A stretch of DNA of 64,000 bases from Clostridia bacterium. Lineage in GTDB: Bacteria > Bacillota > Clostridia > Christensenellales > Aristaeellaceae. Made by a program: the position numbers and the translations under genes. Below are positions 23,776-31,886 of the stretch, one piece after another (the stretch's first letter is position 1; each line of letters begins with the position of its first letter). The notes below the pieces were generated by a model. It saw nothing but the letters and a program-made list of their open reading frames with translations, made no database searches and was not told where the DNA came from. The stretch covers positions 62,001 to 126,000 of the forward strand of contig JAGBBA010000075.1 in assembly GCA_017938695.1 (NCBI GenBank), in the 5' to 3' direction.

Positions 23776-25056
23776 ATGGCACTCACCCTGACCAAACAGG
23801 CGGCGATCCTCACCCTGGGCAACGTTCTGACCCGGGGGCTTGGATTCCTACTGCATCTGCTGCTGGCCCGCTGGATGGGTGCCGAGGCCCTGGGCGTGAT
23901 GGAAATGGCCAACTCCGTGGGCATGCTGGCATTGACCCCTGTCACCGCTGGCATCCCCTCCGCCATGAGCCGCATCACCGCCAAGCGCGATGCTGACCAG
24001 CAGCCAGCCGTGCTCCACGCAGGGCAGCGCATCGTGCTGCGCATGTCCCTGTGGCTGATCCCGGCCCTGCTGCTTCTCTCCCCTACGCTGGCCTGGCTGC
24101 TGGGGGATATGCGCACCCAGCCGGCCATCATGCTCAATGCGCCGGATATCCTGCTGCTGGGGTTATGCAGCGTCTACTGCGGCTATTGCTACGGCCAGGA
24201 GAACACGCTGCTCCCTGCCGCTGCTGAGGTGGTGGAGCAAACCGTCCGGTTCGTTTTGTCCGTGTCCCTGGTCTGGTGTCTGCGCCGCGCCAGTGTGGGT
24301 ACCCTGGCCGCCTTGCCCGGCCTGGCTGAGGCCGTTGCCGCCGTGGCTGTGGTGATCATCCTCCGCCGAGCCTTGCCGGTGGCTGCCCGTACATTGCCCC
24401 GTGACCGTCCGCTGGAAAAGCAGCTGTTTGCCCTCAGCACCCCTACCACGGTTTCCCGGCTGTGCCTGACAGGCATGCGCACCCTGAATGCCGTGCTGCT
24501 GCCGGTATGCCTGCGACGCTCCGGGCTCAGTGCGGCGGCGGCCACGGCGCAGTTCGGCCTGCTCAGCGGCATGGCCATGCCGTTAATGATGATCCCCGGC
24601 GTGGTCACCAGCGCGCTGTGCATGATCACCACGCCCGCCATTTCCCGCAGCGAAGGCAGCCCCCGGGCACTGCGCTGCACCATGCGGCGGTTGATGCTCC
24701 CCGCCCTGCTCATCGGCCTGTTATCAGCTGCCGGACTGTATTTTACCGCCGATTTCATCTGCATCCACCTGTATAATACCCCAGCTCTTGCGCCCCTGGT
24801 GCGCTTCATGTGCCCCATGACGCTGATCTTCGCCGTCCACCAGGTGCAGATGGGCATGATCACCGGCCTGGGCCTGCAAAAGCGATCCCTCACCGGCACC
24901 ATCCTCTCTATTGCCGTAACGCTGGTTCTCACTGCCCTGCTGGCACCCGTCCCGGGGCTGCGGCTTTTCGGCGCGGCCATGGCCTCCATGCTGGGGCACC
25001 TCACCGCCATGCTGTGGGATGCACTCTTGCTGCGCCGGGTGCGCTGCCAGGCATAA
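23776..25056 (+). CDS. MATE/MOP-superfamily flippase, SpoVB-like
   Basis: 426 residues from ATG 23776 (GGAGG 11 nt upstream; an ATG at 23758 has no site). About 12-14 hydrophobic helices. The opening TKQAAILTLGNVLTRGLGFLLHLLLARWMGAEALGVMEMANS matches the polysaccharide-biosynthesis/SpoVB N terminus. Such proteins flip lipid-linked precursors; SpoVB works in spore cortex synthesis, others in peptidoglycan (MurJ) or O-antigen export. Which applies here is not clear. The gene is followed by a promoter-terminator pair and then by phage-like genes. Confidence 0.85.
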   Translation: MALTLTKQAAILTLGNVLTRGLGFLLHLLLARWMGAEALGVMEMANSVGMLALTPVTAGIPSAMSRITAKRDADQQPAVLHAGQRIVLRMSLWLIPALLLLSPTLAWLLGDMRTQPAIMLNAPDILLLGLCSVYCGYCYGQENTLLPAAAEVVEQTVRFVLSVSLVWCLRRASVGTLAALPGLAEAVAAVAVVIILRRALPVAARTLPRDRPLEKQLFALSTPTTVSRLCLTGMRTLNAVLLPVCLRRSGLSAAAATAQFGLLSGMAMPLMMIPGVVTSALCMITTPAISRSEGSPRALRCTMRRLMLPALLIGLLSAAGLYFTADFICIHLYNTPALAPLVRFMCPMTLIFAVHQVQMGMITGLGLQKRSLTGTILSIAVTLVLTALLAPVPGLRLFGAAMASMLGHLTAMLWDALLLRRVRCQA

Positions 25057-25074
25057 AGGTGTCCACACATGTCG

Positions 25075-25103
25075 TTGTTCATCCATTCAATACCTGCTAT
25101 GAT
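25075..25103 (+). promoter_or_regulatory. Promoter immediately upstream of a terminator
   Basis: TTGTTC (25075-25080), 17-bp spacer, TATGAT (25098-25103). The expected transcript start near 25110 lies only about 6 nt before an intrinsic terminator hairpin. Confidence 0.55.
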
Positions 25104-25115
25104 GGTACTGGCGGA

Positions 25116-25143
25116 ACCGGGCTGCATGGCCCGGTGATTTTTT
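25116..25143 (+). terminator. Intrinsic terminator upstream of the BppU gene
   Basis: ACCGGGC (25116-25122), loop TGCATG, GCCCGGT (25129-25135), then GATTTTTT. It may end the flippase transcript, or act as an attenuator for the phage-like pair downstream. Confidence 0.8.
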
Positions 25144-25183
25144 GTGCACTGGCCCATGCACACGCCACGAAAGGAGTACCCTC

Positions 25184-27496
25184 ATGCCCATCGTAACCGA
25201 ACTGCATTTTACCGCTGACCTCCGGCGCGGCATCACCATGCAGCCCCTGAAAGCCGCCCTGGTTTCCGGTGACAGCGAAGCCCACCGCTTTGTGGTGGCC
25301 TGCCGCCGGGGTGATACCCCCGTTGACCTTACCGGTGCAGGGGTGCACGGCTATTTCATCCGCGCCAACGGCTCCACCGTCGTGGTGGACGGCGCAGTGG
25401 AAAACGGCCACGCCACCCTGACCCTGCCCACGCCCTGCTATGCCTACCCGGGCCGCTTCAGCCTGGTGATCAAGGCCAGCCTGAATGACAGCGTGAACAC
25501 CATTTTCTGGGCGGAAGGTGCCGTCGGCCGCTGCACCACCGATACCGTGGTGGACCCCGGCGAAGTACTGCCCACCCTGGATCAGCTGCTGGCGCAGATC
25601 GACGCCATGGAGGAAGCCACCGCCCAGGCCATTGCCGCCCGGGAGGACATGCAGCAGGAGCTCAGCGGCCTGGGTGTGATGCACCGCACCACCCACACCG
25701 GCTCCAAGACCATCGTCCTCAAGGATGTGATTCCCTCCGGCAGCAGCATCTACTTCCGGCCCGTTTCCTGCACCGACGCCGCCGTGACCGGCCTGACCAT
25801 CTACGGAATGTACGGCGCATCCGCCAGCGAGGGCTACGACACCCTCAAGGCCAACTGCCCCTACGGCACCACCCAGGTGTTCACCGCCAGCCGGGAATAT
25901 CACCATTTGCAGCTGGCTCCCTTCCCCTCCATGGCCTCGGCGGATGAAACCATCCTCTACGACCTGCTGGTCACGGAAGTGCCCGGCTTGCAGAAGGACG
26001 TCAGCACCCTCCAGAGCAATGTGACCTCCCTGCAGTCCGGCGTGACCAATCTGCAGAACGCCGTGCCCGGCAACGTCCGCGCCAGCAACAGCTACATTTC
26101 CCCCAGCAACGCCGCCTCGGCCCTGCCCGATGCCAACAACGCCGCCAACGGCCTGACCTACTTCATTTCCAACGAGGTCACCGTCGACCATGTCAAGAAC
26201 TTGCCCATGTACGGCCAGTTTGCCACCCTGACCACCATTCACTACCACAGCACCGTGGCCCACGGCAAATTCCAGCTTTACGCCGGAACCAAGTACATGT
26301 ACATGCGCACCGAGTCTGGCAGCGGCACCGCCTTCGTCACCTGGAGCGACTGGCAGGAGCTGACCAACCACGGCGCTGAAGGCAACCTGGCCATGACTGC
26401 CGAGCTGCTGCGCGCCACAGGCCTGGTGGCCGGTGCCCACTACTACAAGGAGGGCAACGGCGTCTGCATCGACTTCAAGGATTTCACCCCTGGCGAACGC
26501 TTCCGCATCGTTGTGTGGAACATCGAAAATCCCCTGAATGGCGACCAGCCCAACGTGTATGTCTTCAAGACCGACGGCACCTACACCGCCCACACCAAGC
26601 TGATCAAAACCGGCCAGGCCAACATCTATGAGGATATCGCCACCGACAGCGATACCGCCTACATCCGCCTGTACATGAACAAGCAGGGCGCAGCTGCCTA
26701 TGCCGCCTGCGACTATGCCATCTTCCGCCTGGACGGCAATCCCCTCCAGGCAATCGAAACCACCCTGCGCAGCGATATCACCGCCCTGGCCACCACCGCC
26801 CACCAGTTTCCCCGCACCACCTGCAAGATTTTCCGCCGGGTGGTTTGCTGCGGCGACAGCTACACCTCCGGCCATATCGCGGTGGAAGGCGCAGCCTCCG
26901 TCACCAACGAGGCCTTCGCCTGGCCTGCCTATATGTCGCTGCTCACCGGCAGCCCCTGGGAGAACTGCGGCTGCAGCGGCTGCAACGTGCTCACCTGGCA
27001 AACTCACGAGCGCGGCCTGCCCAAAGCCCAGGCACTGGGCCAGGCCCAGGCCTATGTCATCGGCCTGATGATCAACGACGCCTCCGCCACCGACCGCGCC
27101 GTGCCCCTGGGCACCGCCGCTGATATCGGCACCGATGCCCAGACCTACTACGGCGGCATGTCGGCCATCATCCGCGCGCTGAACGCCATCAGTCCCCAGG
27201 CGAAGATCTTCGCCAACACCTGCCCCAAGACGGATAGCACCTTCACCGCCTACAACCAGGCCGTGCGTGAGATCGTCGCCGCCTATCAGGACACCTACCC
27301 CGTGCACTGCATCGACCTGGCGGCCCACGCCGATCTCTACGCCCTGAGCCCCCTGAAGGACGATGCTGTGGGCGGCCACTACACCGCCGTCGGCTACCAG
27401 CAGTTTGCGGAGATCTACGGCCTGATCCTCAGCGACTACATCAACAGCCACCTGTCCGCCTTCCAGAACGTCCACGCCATCAGCTACGACAGCTGA
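25184..27496 (+). CDS. Phage-type baseplate upper protein (BppU) with SGNH hydrolase domain
   Basis: 770 residues from ATG 25184 (AAAGGAG upstream). N-terminal ~100 residues match the BppU Ig-like domain (ITMQPLKAALVSGD ... VHGYFIRANG ... YPGRFSLVIKAS). A heptad-rich coiled coil follows (LQKDVSTLQSNVTSLQSG), then a pyocin-knob-like segment (about 305-380, ending TWSDWQEL), a carbohydrate-module-like region, and a C-terminal SGNH hydrolase with GDSYTSG (Ser nucleophile), MINDA and DAVGGHYT (Asp/His). This is the plan of a trimeric tail-tip or receptor-binding protein with esterase activity. No other tail gene is nearby, so it is an orphan phage-derived protein, perhaps domesticated. Confidence 0.85.
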   Translation: MPIVTELHFTADLRRGITMQPLKAALVSGDSEAHRFVVACRRGDTPVDLTGAGVHGYFIRANGSTVVVDGAVENGHATLTLPTPCYAYPGRFSLVIKASLNDSVNTIFWAEGAVGRCTTDTVVDPGEVLPTLDQLLAQIDAMEEATAQAIAAREDMQQELSGLGVMHRTTHTGSKTIVLKDVIPSGSSIYFRPVSCTDAAVTGLTIYGMYGASASEGYDTLKANCPYGTTQVFTASREYHHLQLAPFPSMASADETILYDLLVTEVPGLQKDVSTLQSNVTSLQSGVTNLQNAVPGNVRASNSYISPSNAASALPDANNAANGLTYFISNEVTVDHVKNLPMYGQFATLTTIHYHSTVAHGKFQLYAGTKYMYMRTESGSGTAFVTWSDWQELTNHGAEGNLAMTAELLRATGLVAGAHYYKEGNGVCIDFKDFTPGERFRIVVWNIENPLNGDQPNVYVFKTDGTYTAHTKLIKTGQANIYEDIATDSDTAYIRLYMNKQGAAAYAACDYAIFRLDGNPLQAIETTLRSDITALATTAHQFPRTTCKIFRRVVCCGDSYTSGHIAVEGAASVTNEAFAWPAYMSLLTGSPWENCGCSGCNVLTWQTHERGLPKAQALGQAQAYVIGLMINDASATDRAVPLGTAADIGTDAQTYYGGMSAIIRALNAISPQAKIFANTCPKTDSTFTAYNQAVREIVAAYQDTYPVHCIDLAAHADLYALSPLKDDAVGGHYTAVGYQQFAEIYGLILSDYINSHLSAFQNVHAISYDS

Positions 27497-27753
27497 TGCA
27501 CCCCACGCCCATGAACGATACCATCATTGTTGCCCTTTTGTCTCTGCTGGGCACCCTGGCCGGGACCTTCGGCGGCATCATTACCGCCAACAAGCTGACC
27601 ACCTACCGCCTGGAACGCCTGGAAGCCACCGTGAACAAGCACAACGGCATGATCGAGCGGCTCTACACCGCCGAGGGTGCCATCACAGAGCTTCAGCACG
27701 ACGTCCGCGACCTGAAGCAGTACCACCACCCTACCCAAACGATAGCGCAATAA
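27496..27753 (+). CDS. XhlA-like small membrane protein (holin accessory)
   Basis: 85 residues. The ATG overlaps the previous stop (TGATG); a second ATG at 27511 is possible. A transmembrane helix occupies about 9-30 (VALLSLLGTLAGTFGGIITA), followed by a coiled-coil RLERLEATVNKHNGMIERLY and ITELQHDVRDLKQY. This resembles XhlA/BhlA-type holin-associated proteins of Firmicute phages, which sit after tail genes and before the endolysin. No endolysin follows; instead there is a strong terminator. Confidence 0.7.
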   Translation: MHPTPMNDTIIVALLSLLGTLAGTFGGIITANKLTTYRLERLEATVNKHNGMIERLYTAEGAITELQHDVRDLKQYHHPTQTIAQ

Positions 27754-27759
27754 ACACTT

Positions 27760-27797
27760 GGCCGCACACCCAGCAATGAGTGTGCGGCCATTTTTTA
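27760..27797. terminator. Bidirectional terminator, phage-like pair / ABC transporter
   Basis: GGCCGCACAC (27760-27769) and GTGTGCGGCC (27780-27789) form a perfect 10-bp stem with a 10-nt loop, followed by ATTTTTT on the right and a weaker tract on the left. Confidence 0.85.
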
Positions 27798-28364
27798 TTT
27801 CAGCGGAAATTCATAGATCTGGCAGCCCAGCTTTTCTGCCTGGCTGCGGTCGTGGGTCACCAGCACCAGCAGCCTGTCGCCGATGCTTTCGCGGATCAGC
27901 TCCAGCATCTTCTCGCTGGTCGCTTCGTCCAGTTCGCGCACCGGCTCGTCCAGGATCAGCACGTCGCTGTCGTGGGCCAGTGCCCGGGCCAGGGATACCC
28001 TGCGCCGCATGCCGCCCGAAAGCTCGTCGGGATACAGCTTGGCTGCATCAGGCAATTGCACCTTGTCCAGCCAGGGCTGCACATCCTCGCTGCCGATGGC
28101 CAGGCGCAGGTTTTCCTCGGTGGTGTACCAGGGCAGCAGCCGGTTCTCCTGAAAGTGACAGGAGAACCGCGTGCCTTCCGGGATATCCACCCGGCCGCCG
28201 TCAGGGTCATCCAGGCCGCAGAGCAGGCGCAGCACCGTGGTTTTGCCGCAGCCGGAGGGGCCGAAAAAGCATACTGCGCCGCGCTCGGGCAGGGCGAAGG
28301 ATACATCATGCAGCACTTCCCTGCCGTCAAAGGCGCGGCTCACATGGTCAAATGTGATGGACAC
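27795..28364 (-). CDS. ABC transporter ATPase, NitT/TauT type
   Basis: 189 residues, shorter than the usual ~250 of SsuB/TauB. Walker A GPSGCGKTTVLRLL, Q-loop FQENRLLPW, signature LSGGMRRRVSLARAL, Walker B DVLILDEP with D-loop RELD and H-loop LVTHD are all present, so it is complete as a motor domain but lacks the C-terminal extension. The start is GTG 28364 with AGGGGATT upstream and overlaps the permease gene by 17 nt. Last gene of a four-gene operon. Confidence 0.9.
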   Translation of the reverse strand: MSITFDHVSRAFDGREVLHDVSFALPERGAVCFFGPSGCGKTTVLRLLCGLDDPDGGRVDIPEGTRFSCHFQENRLLPWYTTEENLRLAIGSEDVQPWLDKVQLPDAAKLYPDELSGGMRRRVSLARALAHDSDVLILDEPVRELDEATSEKMLELIRESIGDRLLVLVTHDRSQAEKLGCQIYEFPLK

Positions 28365-29103
28365 GTTTTAATCCCCTTTCAAATGCGGCTTTCAGCAACC
28401 GTTCGAGCACCATGCTCAGGATGATCACCACCAGCGTCCAGGCCAGCAGCGCATCTGTTTCCAGATAGATCTTGGCATTGTACAGCTGGGTACCGATGGC
28501 ATTCTTCGGCACACCGATGACCTCGGCAGCGATGGTGGCCTTGAAGCACAGGCCCACACATGCCTGGCATGCCGCCACAAAGGTGGGCAGCACCGTGGGG
28601 ATCACGATCCGCCGCCAGGTTTTCCAGCGGCTCCAGCCAAAGACCTGCGCCATTTCCAGCAGCTGGCGGTCAGTCGACTGGATGCCCTCGCGCACGTTGG
28701 CGAAGACCACCGGCACCACCATCAGTACACCGGCCAGCACCGGCACATTGGAGGAGGACAGCCACACCAGGGCCAGAATGATAAAGCTGGCCACGGGCGT
28801 GGCGCGCACCACCAGCAAGGCGGGGCTGATGACCTCATCCAGCAGCTTGGACGCATGGCAGACGACCGCCAGGCCGCAGGCGATGATCACGCCCAGGCCA
28901 TAGGCCGCCGCCGTGCGCCACAGGGACATGCCAACGCAACGCCAAAAGGACGCCTCCGCCACAAAGGCGAACCGCCTGAAAACCTGCACCGGCGAGGCCA
29001 GGAGCAAGTCCTGGCCCACCGCCCGGTAGCACGCTGCCCATACCAGCAGCCAGAATACCAGGGGAAATGCTTTGCGCAGCATCCCTTTGACTTTTGCGTT
29101 CAT
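28348..29103 (-). CDS. ABC transporter permease, NitT/TauT type
   Basis: 251 residues with about six transmembrane helices. The EAA-like cytoplasmic loop is ANVREGIQSTDRQLLEMAQVFG...WRRIVIPTVLPTFVAACQACVG, typical of SsuC/TauC/ThiX permeases. Works with the ATPase (overlapping gene) and the lipoprotein encoded 7 nt upstream. The substrate is unknown; this class carries nitrate, sulfonates, taurine or thiamine-precursor pyrimidines. Confidence 0.92.
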   Translation of the reverse strand: MNAKVKGMLRKAFPLVFWLLVWAACYRAVGQDLLLASPVQVFRRFAFVAEASFWRCVGMSLWRTAAAYGLGVIIACGLAVVCHASKLLDEVISPALLVVRATPVASFIILALVWLSSSNVPVLAGVLMVVPVVFANVREGIQSTDRQLLEMAQVFGWSRWKTWRRIVIPTVLPTFVAACQACVGLCFKATIAAEVIGVPKNAIGTQLYNAKIYLETDALLAWTLVVIILSMVLERLLKAAFERGLKRVHHI

Positions 29104-29110
29104 AAGCCTC

Positions 29111-30067
29111 TTACTTCACGATGTAGTAGAAGTCCTCGCCGGGCAGCTGGCCGCCCACGGACTTGGGATTCGCATTGAACAGCACCTGGAAGAAGGGAGC
29201 GATTTGAGCCTTCATTTCTTCACCGGCGATGAAAACGATGTGGCAGTTGGGGATCGCCTTCTTGGCCACGGCAGCCTTGGGGATAATGCCCTGGGCCTCC
29301 ACCATCTGGCTGGCGGCGTCCACTTCGGTGTTCACAAATTCCACGCTGGCAGCATAGGCGTCCATGAAGGCAGCCAGCTTGTCGGGATTTCGCTCGGCCC
29401 AGGCCTTGTTCACGATCACGCTGCCCATGCTCAGCACGGCGTTCTCACCCTTTTCGGCGGAGTACTGGTTGAACAGCTCGGTCACGTCCAGGGCAATGCG
29501 GAAGTCCTTGTTCTGGTTCAGCACGCTGGTCACATGGGGTTCGGGCAGCAGAGCCACGTCCACGCTGCCGGCAGCGGCCAGGGTGGCCAGCTCGGCATGC
29601 TCAGCCTTGTATTCCACGGTCACTTCATCCGCCAGACCAGCAGCCTCCAGGATGTAGTTGATCACATACTCAGGGGTGGAACCCTGGCCGGTAGCCCACA
29701 GGGTCTTGCCCTTCAGGTCATCCAGGGAGTCAAACTCGGGATCGCTGGTCACAATGTGCAGCACGCCCAGGGTGTTCAGGGCCACCAGCTGCACGCCGCC
29801 GTTGGTCTTGTTGTACAGGGTAGCAGCCAGGTTGGTGGGCACGGCAGCGATCTGCGCGTTGCCGCTGACCACAGCAGCCACCACTTCGTCGGGCGCACCA
29901 GCCAGGGTAAAGGCATAGGTGCCGTCGTTGTCGTTCATCACCTTCACCAGGCCGATGCCGGTGGGGCCCTTCAGGGCATAGACGTTGATGGCGTCCTCCG
30001 CCACAGCGCAGGCAGCCAGGCTCAGGGCCAGGCACAGGGTCATCATCAGAGCAATAAACTTTTTCAT
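29111..30067 (-). CDS. ABC transporter substrate-binding lipoprotein, NitT/TauT type
   Basis: 318 residues. A lipoprotein signal ends in LSLAAC with Cys20. The mature part is a periplasmic-binding fold: INVYALKGPTGIGLVKVMND, VSGNAQIAAVPTNLAATLYNK, LDDLKGKTLWATGQGSTPEY and VDVALLPEPHVT. It would be tethered outside the membrane and feed the permease. The opening LKGPTGIGLVK defines a subgroup I have seen beside TM1266-like genes in Clostridia; its ligand is not known to me. Confidence 0.9.
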   Translation of the reverse strand: MKKFIALMMTLCLALSLAACAVAEDAINVYALKGPTGIGLVKVMNDNDGTYAFTLAGAPDEVVAAVVSGNAQIAAVPTNLAATLYNKTNGGVQLVALNTLGVLHIVTSDPEFDSLDDLKGKTLWATGQGSTPEYVINYILEAAGLADEVTVEYKAEHAELATLAAAGSVDVALLPEPHVTSVLNQNKDFRIALDVTELFNQYSAEKGENAVLSMGSVIVNKAWAERNPDKLAAFMDAYAASVEFVNTEVDAASQMVEAQGIIPKAAVAKKAIPNCHIVFIAGEEMKAQIAPFFQVLFNANPKSVGGQLPGEDFYYIVK

Positions 30068-30071
30068 ATTG

Positions 30072-30338
30072 TTATACTTCCTTTCCGATCTTTTTGCTGG
30101 TCAGCGCACTCTTCACCGTTACGCCGGAGAGGTTCCCCAGCTTGCCGGTCATGGCACCCACCTGCTCGTTGGTTCCTTCCACGATCAGCCCGATCACCGC
30201 CAGGCCCGTGTCCTGGTCAGGAATACCGATGCGGCCCCTGATCATCCCGCCGAATTGGGACAGAATGCGGTTCACATCTTCAGCGCGGGAGCGTTCCTCC
30301 ACCACCACGCCCACAAAACCCAGTCGAATGTCACTCAT
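30072..30338 (-). CDS. TM1266-family iron-only hydrogenase system regulator (putative)
   Basis: 88 residues from ATG 30338 (AGGAGG 7 nt upstream). A small ACT-like ferredoxin-fold protein: MSDIRLGFVGVVVEE, ILSQFGGMIRGRIGIPD, AVIGLIVEGTNEQVGAMTGKLGNLSGVTVKSAL. The family is named from its occurrence with hydrogenase maturation genes and is presumed regulatory. Here it heads a transporter operon about 14 kb from the hydrogenase genes, 4 nt ahead of the binding-protein gene. Its ribosome binding site lies 5 nt after a terminator U-run, so read-through controls the operon. Confidence 0.82.
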   Translation of the reverse strand: MSDIRLGFVGVVVEERSRAEDVNRILSQFGGMIRGRIGIPDQDTGLAVIGLIVEGTNEQVGAMTGKLGNLSGVTVKSALTSKKIGKEV

Positions 30339-30526
30339 GGCTGATCCTCCTGCATAAAAAACATGGCGACCCATTCCAGCGCAAACACGCCTACGGATCG
30401 CCAAGCATAGCAAACATATTCGTATCCCCCTTTCCCATCTCCCGCCAGGGCGCACCCGGGCAGTCAATCAGGAGTCATTCACCGCGCCTCCCCCGCACGT
30501 TTCCGCTAAGGTTTGGCTGTTCGGTC
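30339..30526 (-). promoter_or_regulatory. Long structured leader with terminator; unidentified riboswitch or attenuator candidate
   Basis: The transcript from the TATAAT at 30538-30533 has a leader of about 188 nt. A hairpin pairs CTGCC...GGCGG around GGG-TGCG-CCC near 30471-30445. The 3' part is a complete intrinsic terminator: stem TGGCGATCC / GGGTCGCCA (30403-30395 and 30372-30364) followed by T6 (30361-30356), ending 5 nt before the ribosome binding site. I compared it by eye with TPP, SAM, cobalamin, guanidine-I, THF, glycine, c-di-GMP and T-box consensus elements and found no match. Confidence 0.6.
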
Positions 30527-30532
30527 ACAGGT

Positions 30533-30561
30533 ATTATACCCACTTTTTCTCTGTTTGAAAA
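30533..30561 (-). promoter_or_regulatory. Promoter of the TM1266-ABC operon
   Basis: A perfect TATAAT (30533-30538 on the minus strand) with only a weak -35 candidate (TTTCAA or TTTTCA) 16-17 bp upstream. Confidence 0.55.
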
Positions 30562-30582
30562 GGCTTTTGATATTTTTGTGAC

Positions 30583-30620
30583 AAAAAAATTTGGAGATGC
30601 ATAAAGCTGCATCTCCAAAT
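30583..30620 (-). terminator. Terminator of the S41 protease gene
   Basis: ATTTGGAGATGCA / TGCATCTCCAAAT, a 13-bp perfect stem (30589-30601 and 30608-30620), followed leftward by seven T residues. Confidence 0.88.
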
Positions 30621-30624
30621 GATT

Positions 30625-31869
30625 TTACTTGGCCATTTTTTCCTTCATCACTTCCAGCGCACGGCTGAGCTGGGGATCGCTCAGGTCGCCGAATTCATAC
30701 ATGCCGATGTCGCCCTCGGGCAGCTCGCACACCACGTCCGGCGTGATGCCGATCTTGTGCACCTTGTTGCCGTTGGGGGTGTAGTACTGAGCGATGGTCA
30801 GCTGCATGCCGGAGCCGTCGCTGCTGATGGGGATCACGCTCTGCACGATGCCCTTGCCGTAGCTCTGCACACCCACGATGGTGGCGTCGGCACGGTCCTT
30901 CAGGCAGCCTGCGGTGATCTCGGAGGAGGACGCGCTGTGCTCGTTGAGCATCAGCACCAGCTGCATCTCCGTTTTGCCGTCCTTGGTACGGTAATACTCA
31001 CGGGTGCCGTCCCTGTATTCCAGATAGCACACCGTGCCTGCATCCAGGAAAACGTCGCAGATGGTTTCCGCGTCGTCCACCCAGCCGCCGGGGTTGTCGC
31101 GCAGGTCGATGATCAGGCCCTTGGCTCCCTTGGCCGCCAGGTCCTTCACCGCCGCCTCGAACTTCTCGGCACAGTCGCCAGCGAACTCGTACAGCGCAAT
31201 GTAGCCGATGCCGTCCTCCAGCATCGTGGCGTCGATGCGGTTCACGGTGATCTGCGCACGGGTCAGCACATAGTCCATTTCCTCACCGTTGCGCAGGAAG
31301 GTCACGTTCACGTCCATGCCGGGCACGCCGCGCATGATATCCACCGCATCCTGCAGGTTGAAGGCGTCCACATACAGGTCTTCCACCTTGTAGAGAATGT
31401 CGCCCTTCAACACGCCAGCCTCGCGGGCGGGGCCATTGTCGAACACGCGGCTGATGGTGCAGATGCCCGTGGCGTAGTTGCCGGAGATCTGGATACCCAC
31501 ACCGGCGTACTCGCCCTCGTCGTCCTCCCACAGCTCGGCGTAATCCTCGGGAGAATAGTAGAAGCTGTACGGATCGTCCAGCCCGGAGAGCAGGCCCATG
31601 GCCGCACCGTCCAGCATGGACTCGGTGTCAACGTCCTCAAAGAAGTAATACTCGGCGATCTCCTGGATCTCGATCAGCTTGTCGAACTGCTTATACTTTT
31701 CGTACAGCTCCTTGGAGATGGTCACCGTTTCGCCGTTGTCCGCCACCTGGGCAGGCATTTCGCTGATGCCCAGCATGCTGGTCAGGTTGCTCAGCGGCAG
31801 ATAGGCGCAGCTGCTCAAAAGGCAGGCTGCCAGCACCAGGCACAGCGCAAGCGTGATTTTCTTTTTCAT
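30625..31869 (-). CDS. S41 family C-terminal-processing peptidase (CtpA-like)
   Basis: 414 residues from ATG 31869 (AGGGGTG upstream). A lipoprotein signal with LLSSC (lipobox) anchors it outside. A PDZ domain (about 110-200; YAGVGIQISG ... GPAREAGVLKGDILYKVEDL) precedes the protease core with nucleophile in NEHSASSSEITAG and the catalytic Lys in GVQSYGKGIVQ. Such proteases trim exported or membrane proteins and, in spore formers, can cleave SpoIVFA-like regulators. It lies 17 nt downstream of the PucR-type regulator gene and is probably co-transcribed. Confidence 0.92.
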   Translation of the reverse strand: MKKKITLALCLVLAACLLSSCAYLPLSNLTSMLGISEMPAQVADNGETVTISKELYEKYKQFDKLIEIQEIAEYYFFEDVDTESMLDGAAMGLLSGLDDPYSFYYSPEDYAELWEDDEGEYAGVGIQISGNYATGICTISRVFDNGPAREAGVLKGDILYKVEDLYVDAFNLQDAVDIMRGVPGMDVNVTFLRNGEEMDYVLTRAQITVNRIDATMLEDGIGYIALYEFAGDCAEKFEAAVKDLAAKGAKGLIIDLRDNPGGWVDDAETICDVFLDAGTVCYLEYRDGTREYYRTKDGKTEMQLVLMLNEHSASSSEITAGCLKDRADATIVGVQSYGKGIVQSVIPISSDGSGMQLTIAQYYTPNGNKVHKIGITPDVVCELPEGDIGMYEFGDLSDPQLSRALEVMKEKMAK

Positions 31870-31886
31870 TCTCAACACCCCTGTCA

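Noticed and set aside
25184-27753. Complete prophage
   Set aside because: Only two phage-type genes are present; both flanks are chromosomal genes with their own promoters or terminators, and no integrase or att repeat is visible.
30339-30526. THF riboswitch suggested by GCGCGGTGAAT in the leader
   Set aside because: Only this short stretch resembles the 3' part of THF aptamers; the rest of the aptamer and a folate gene are missing.
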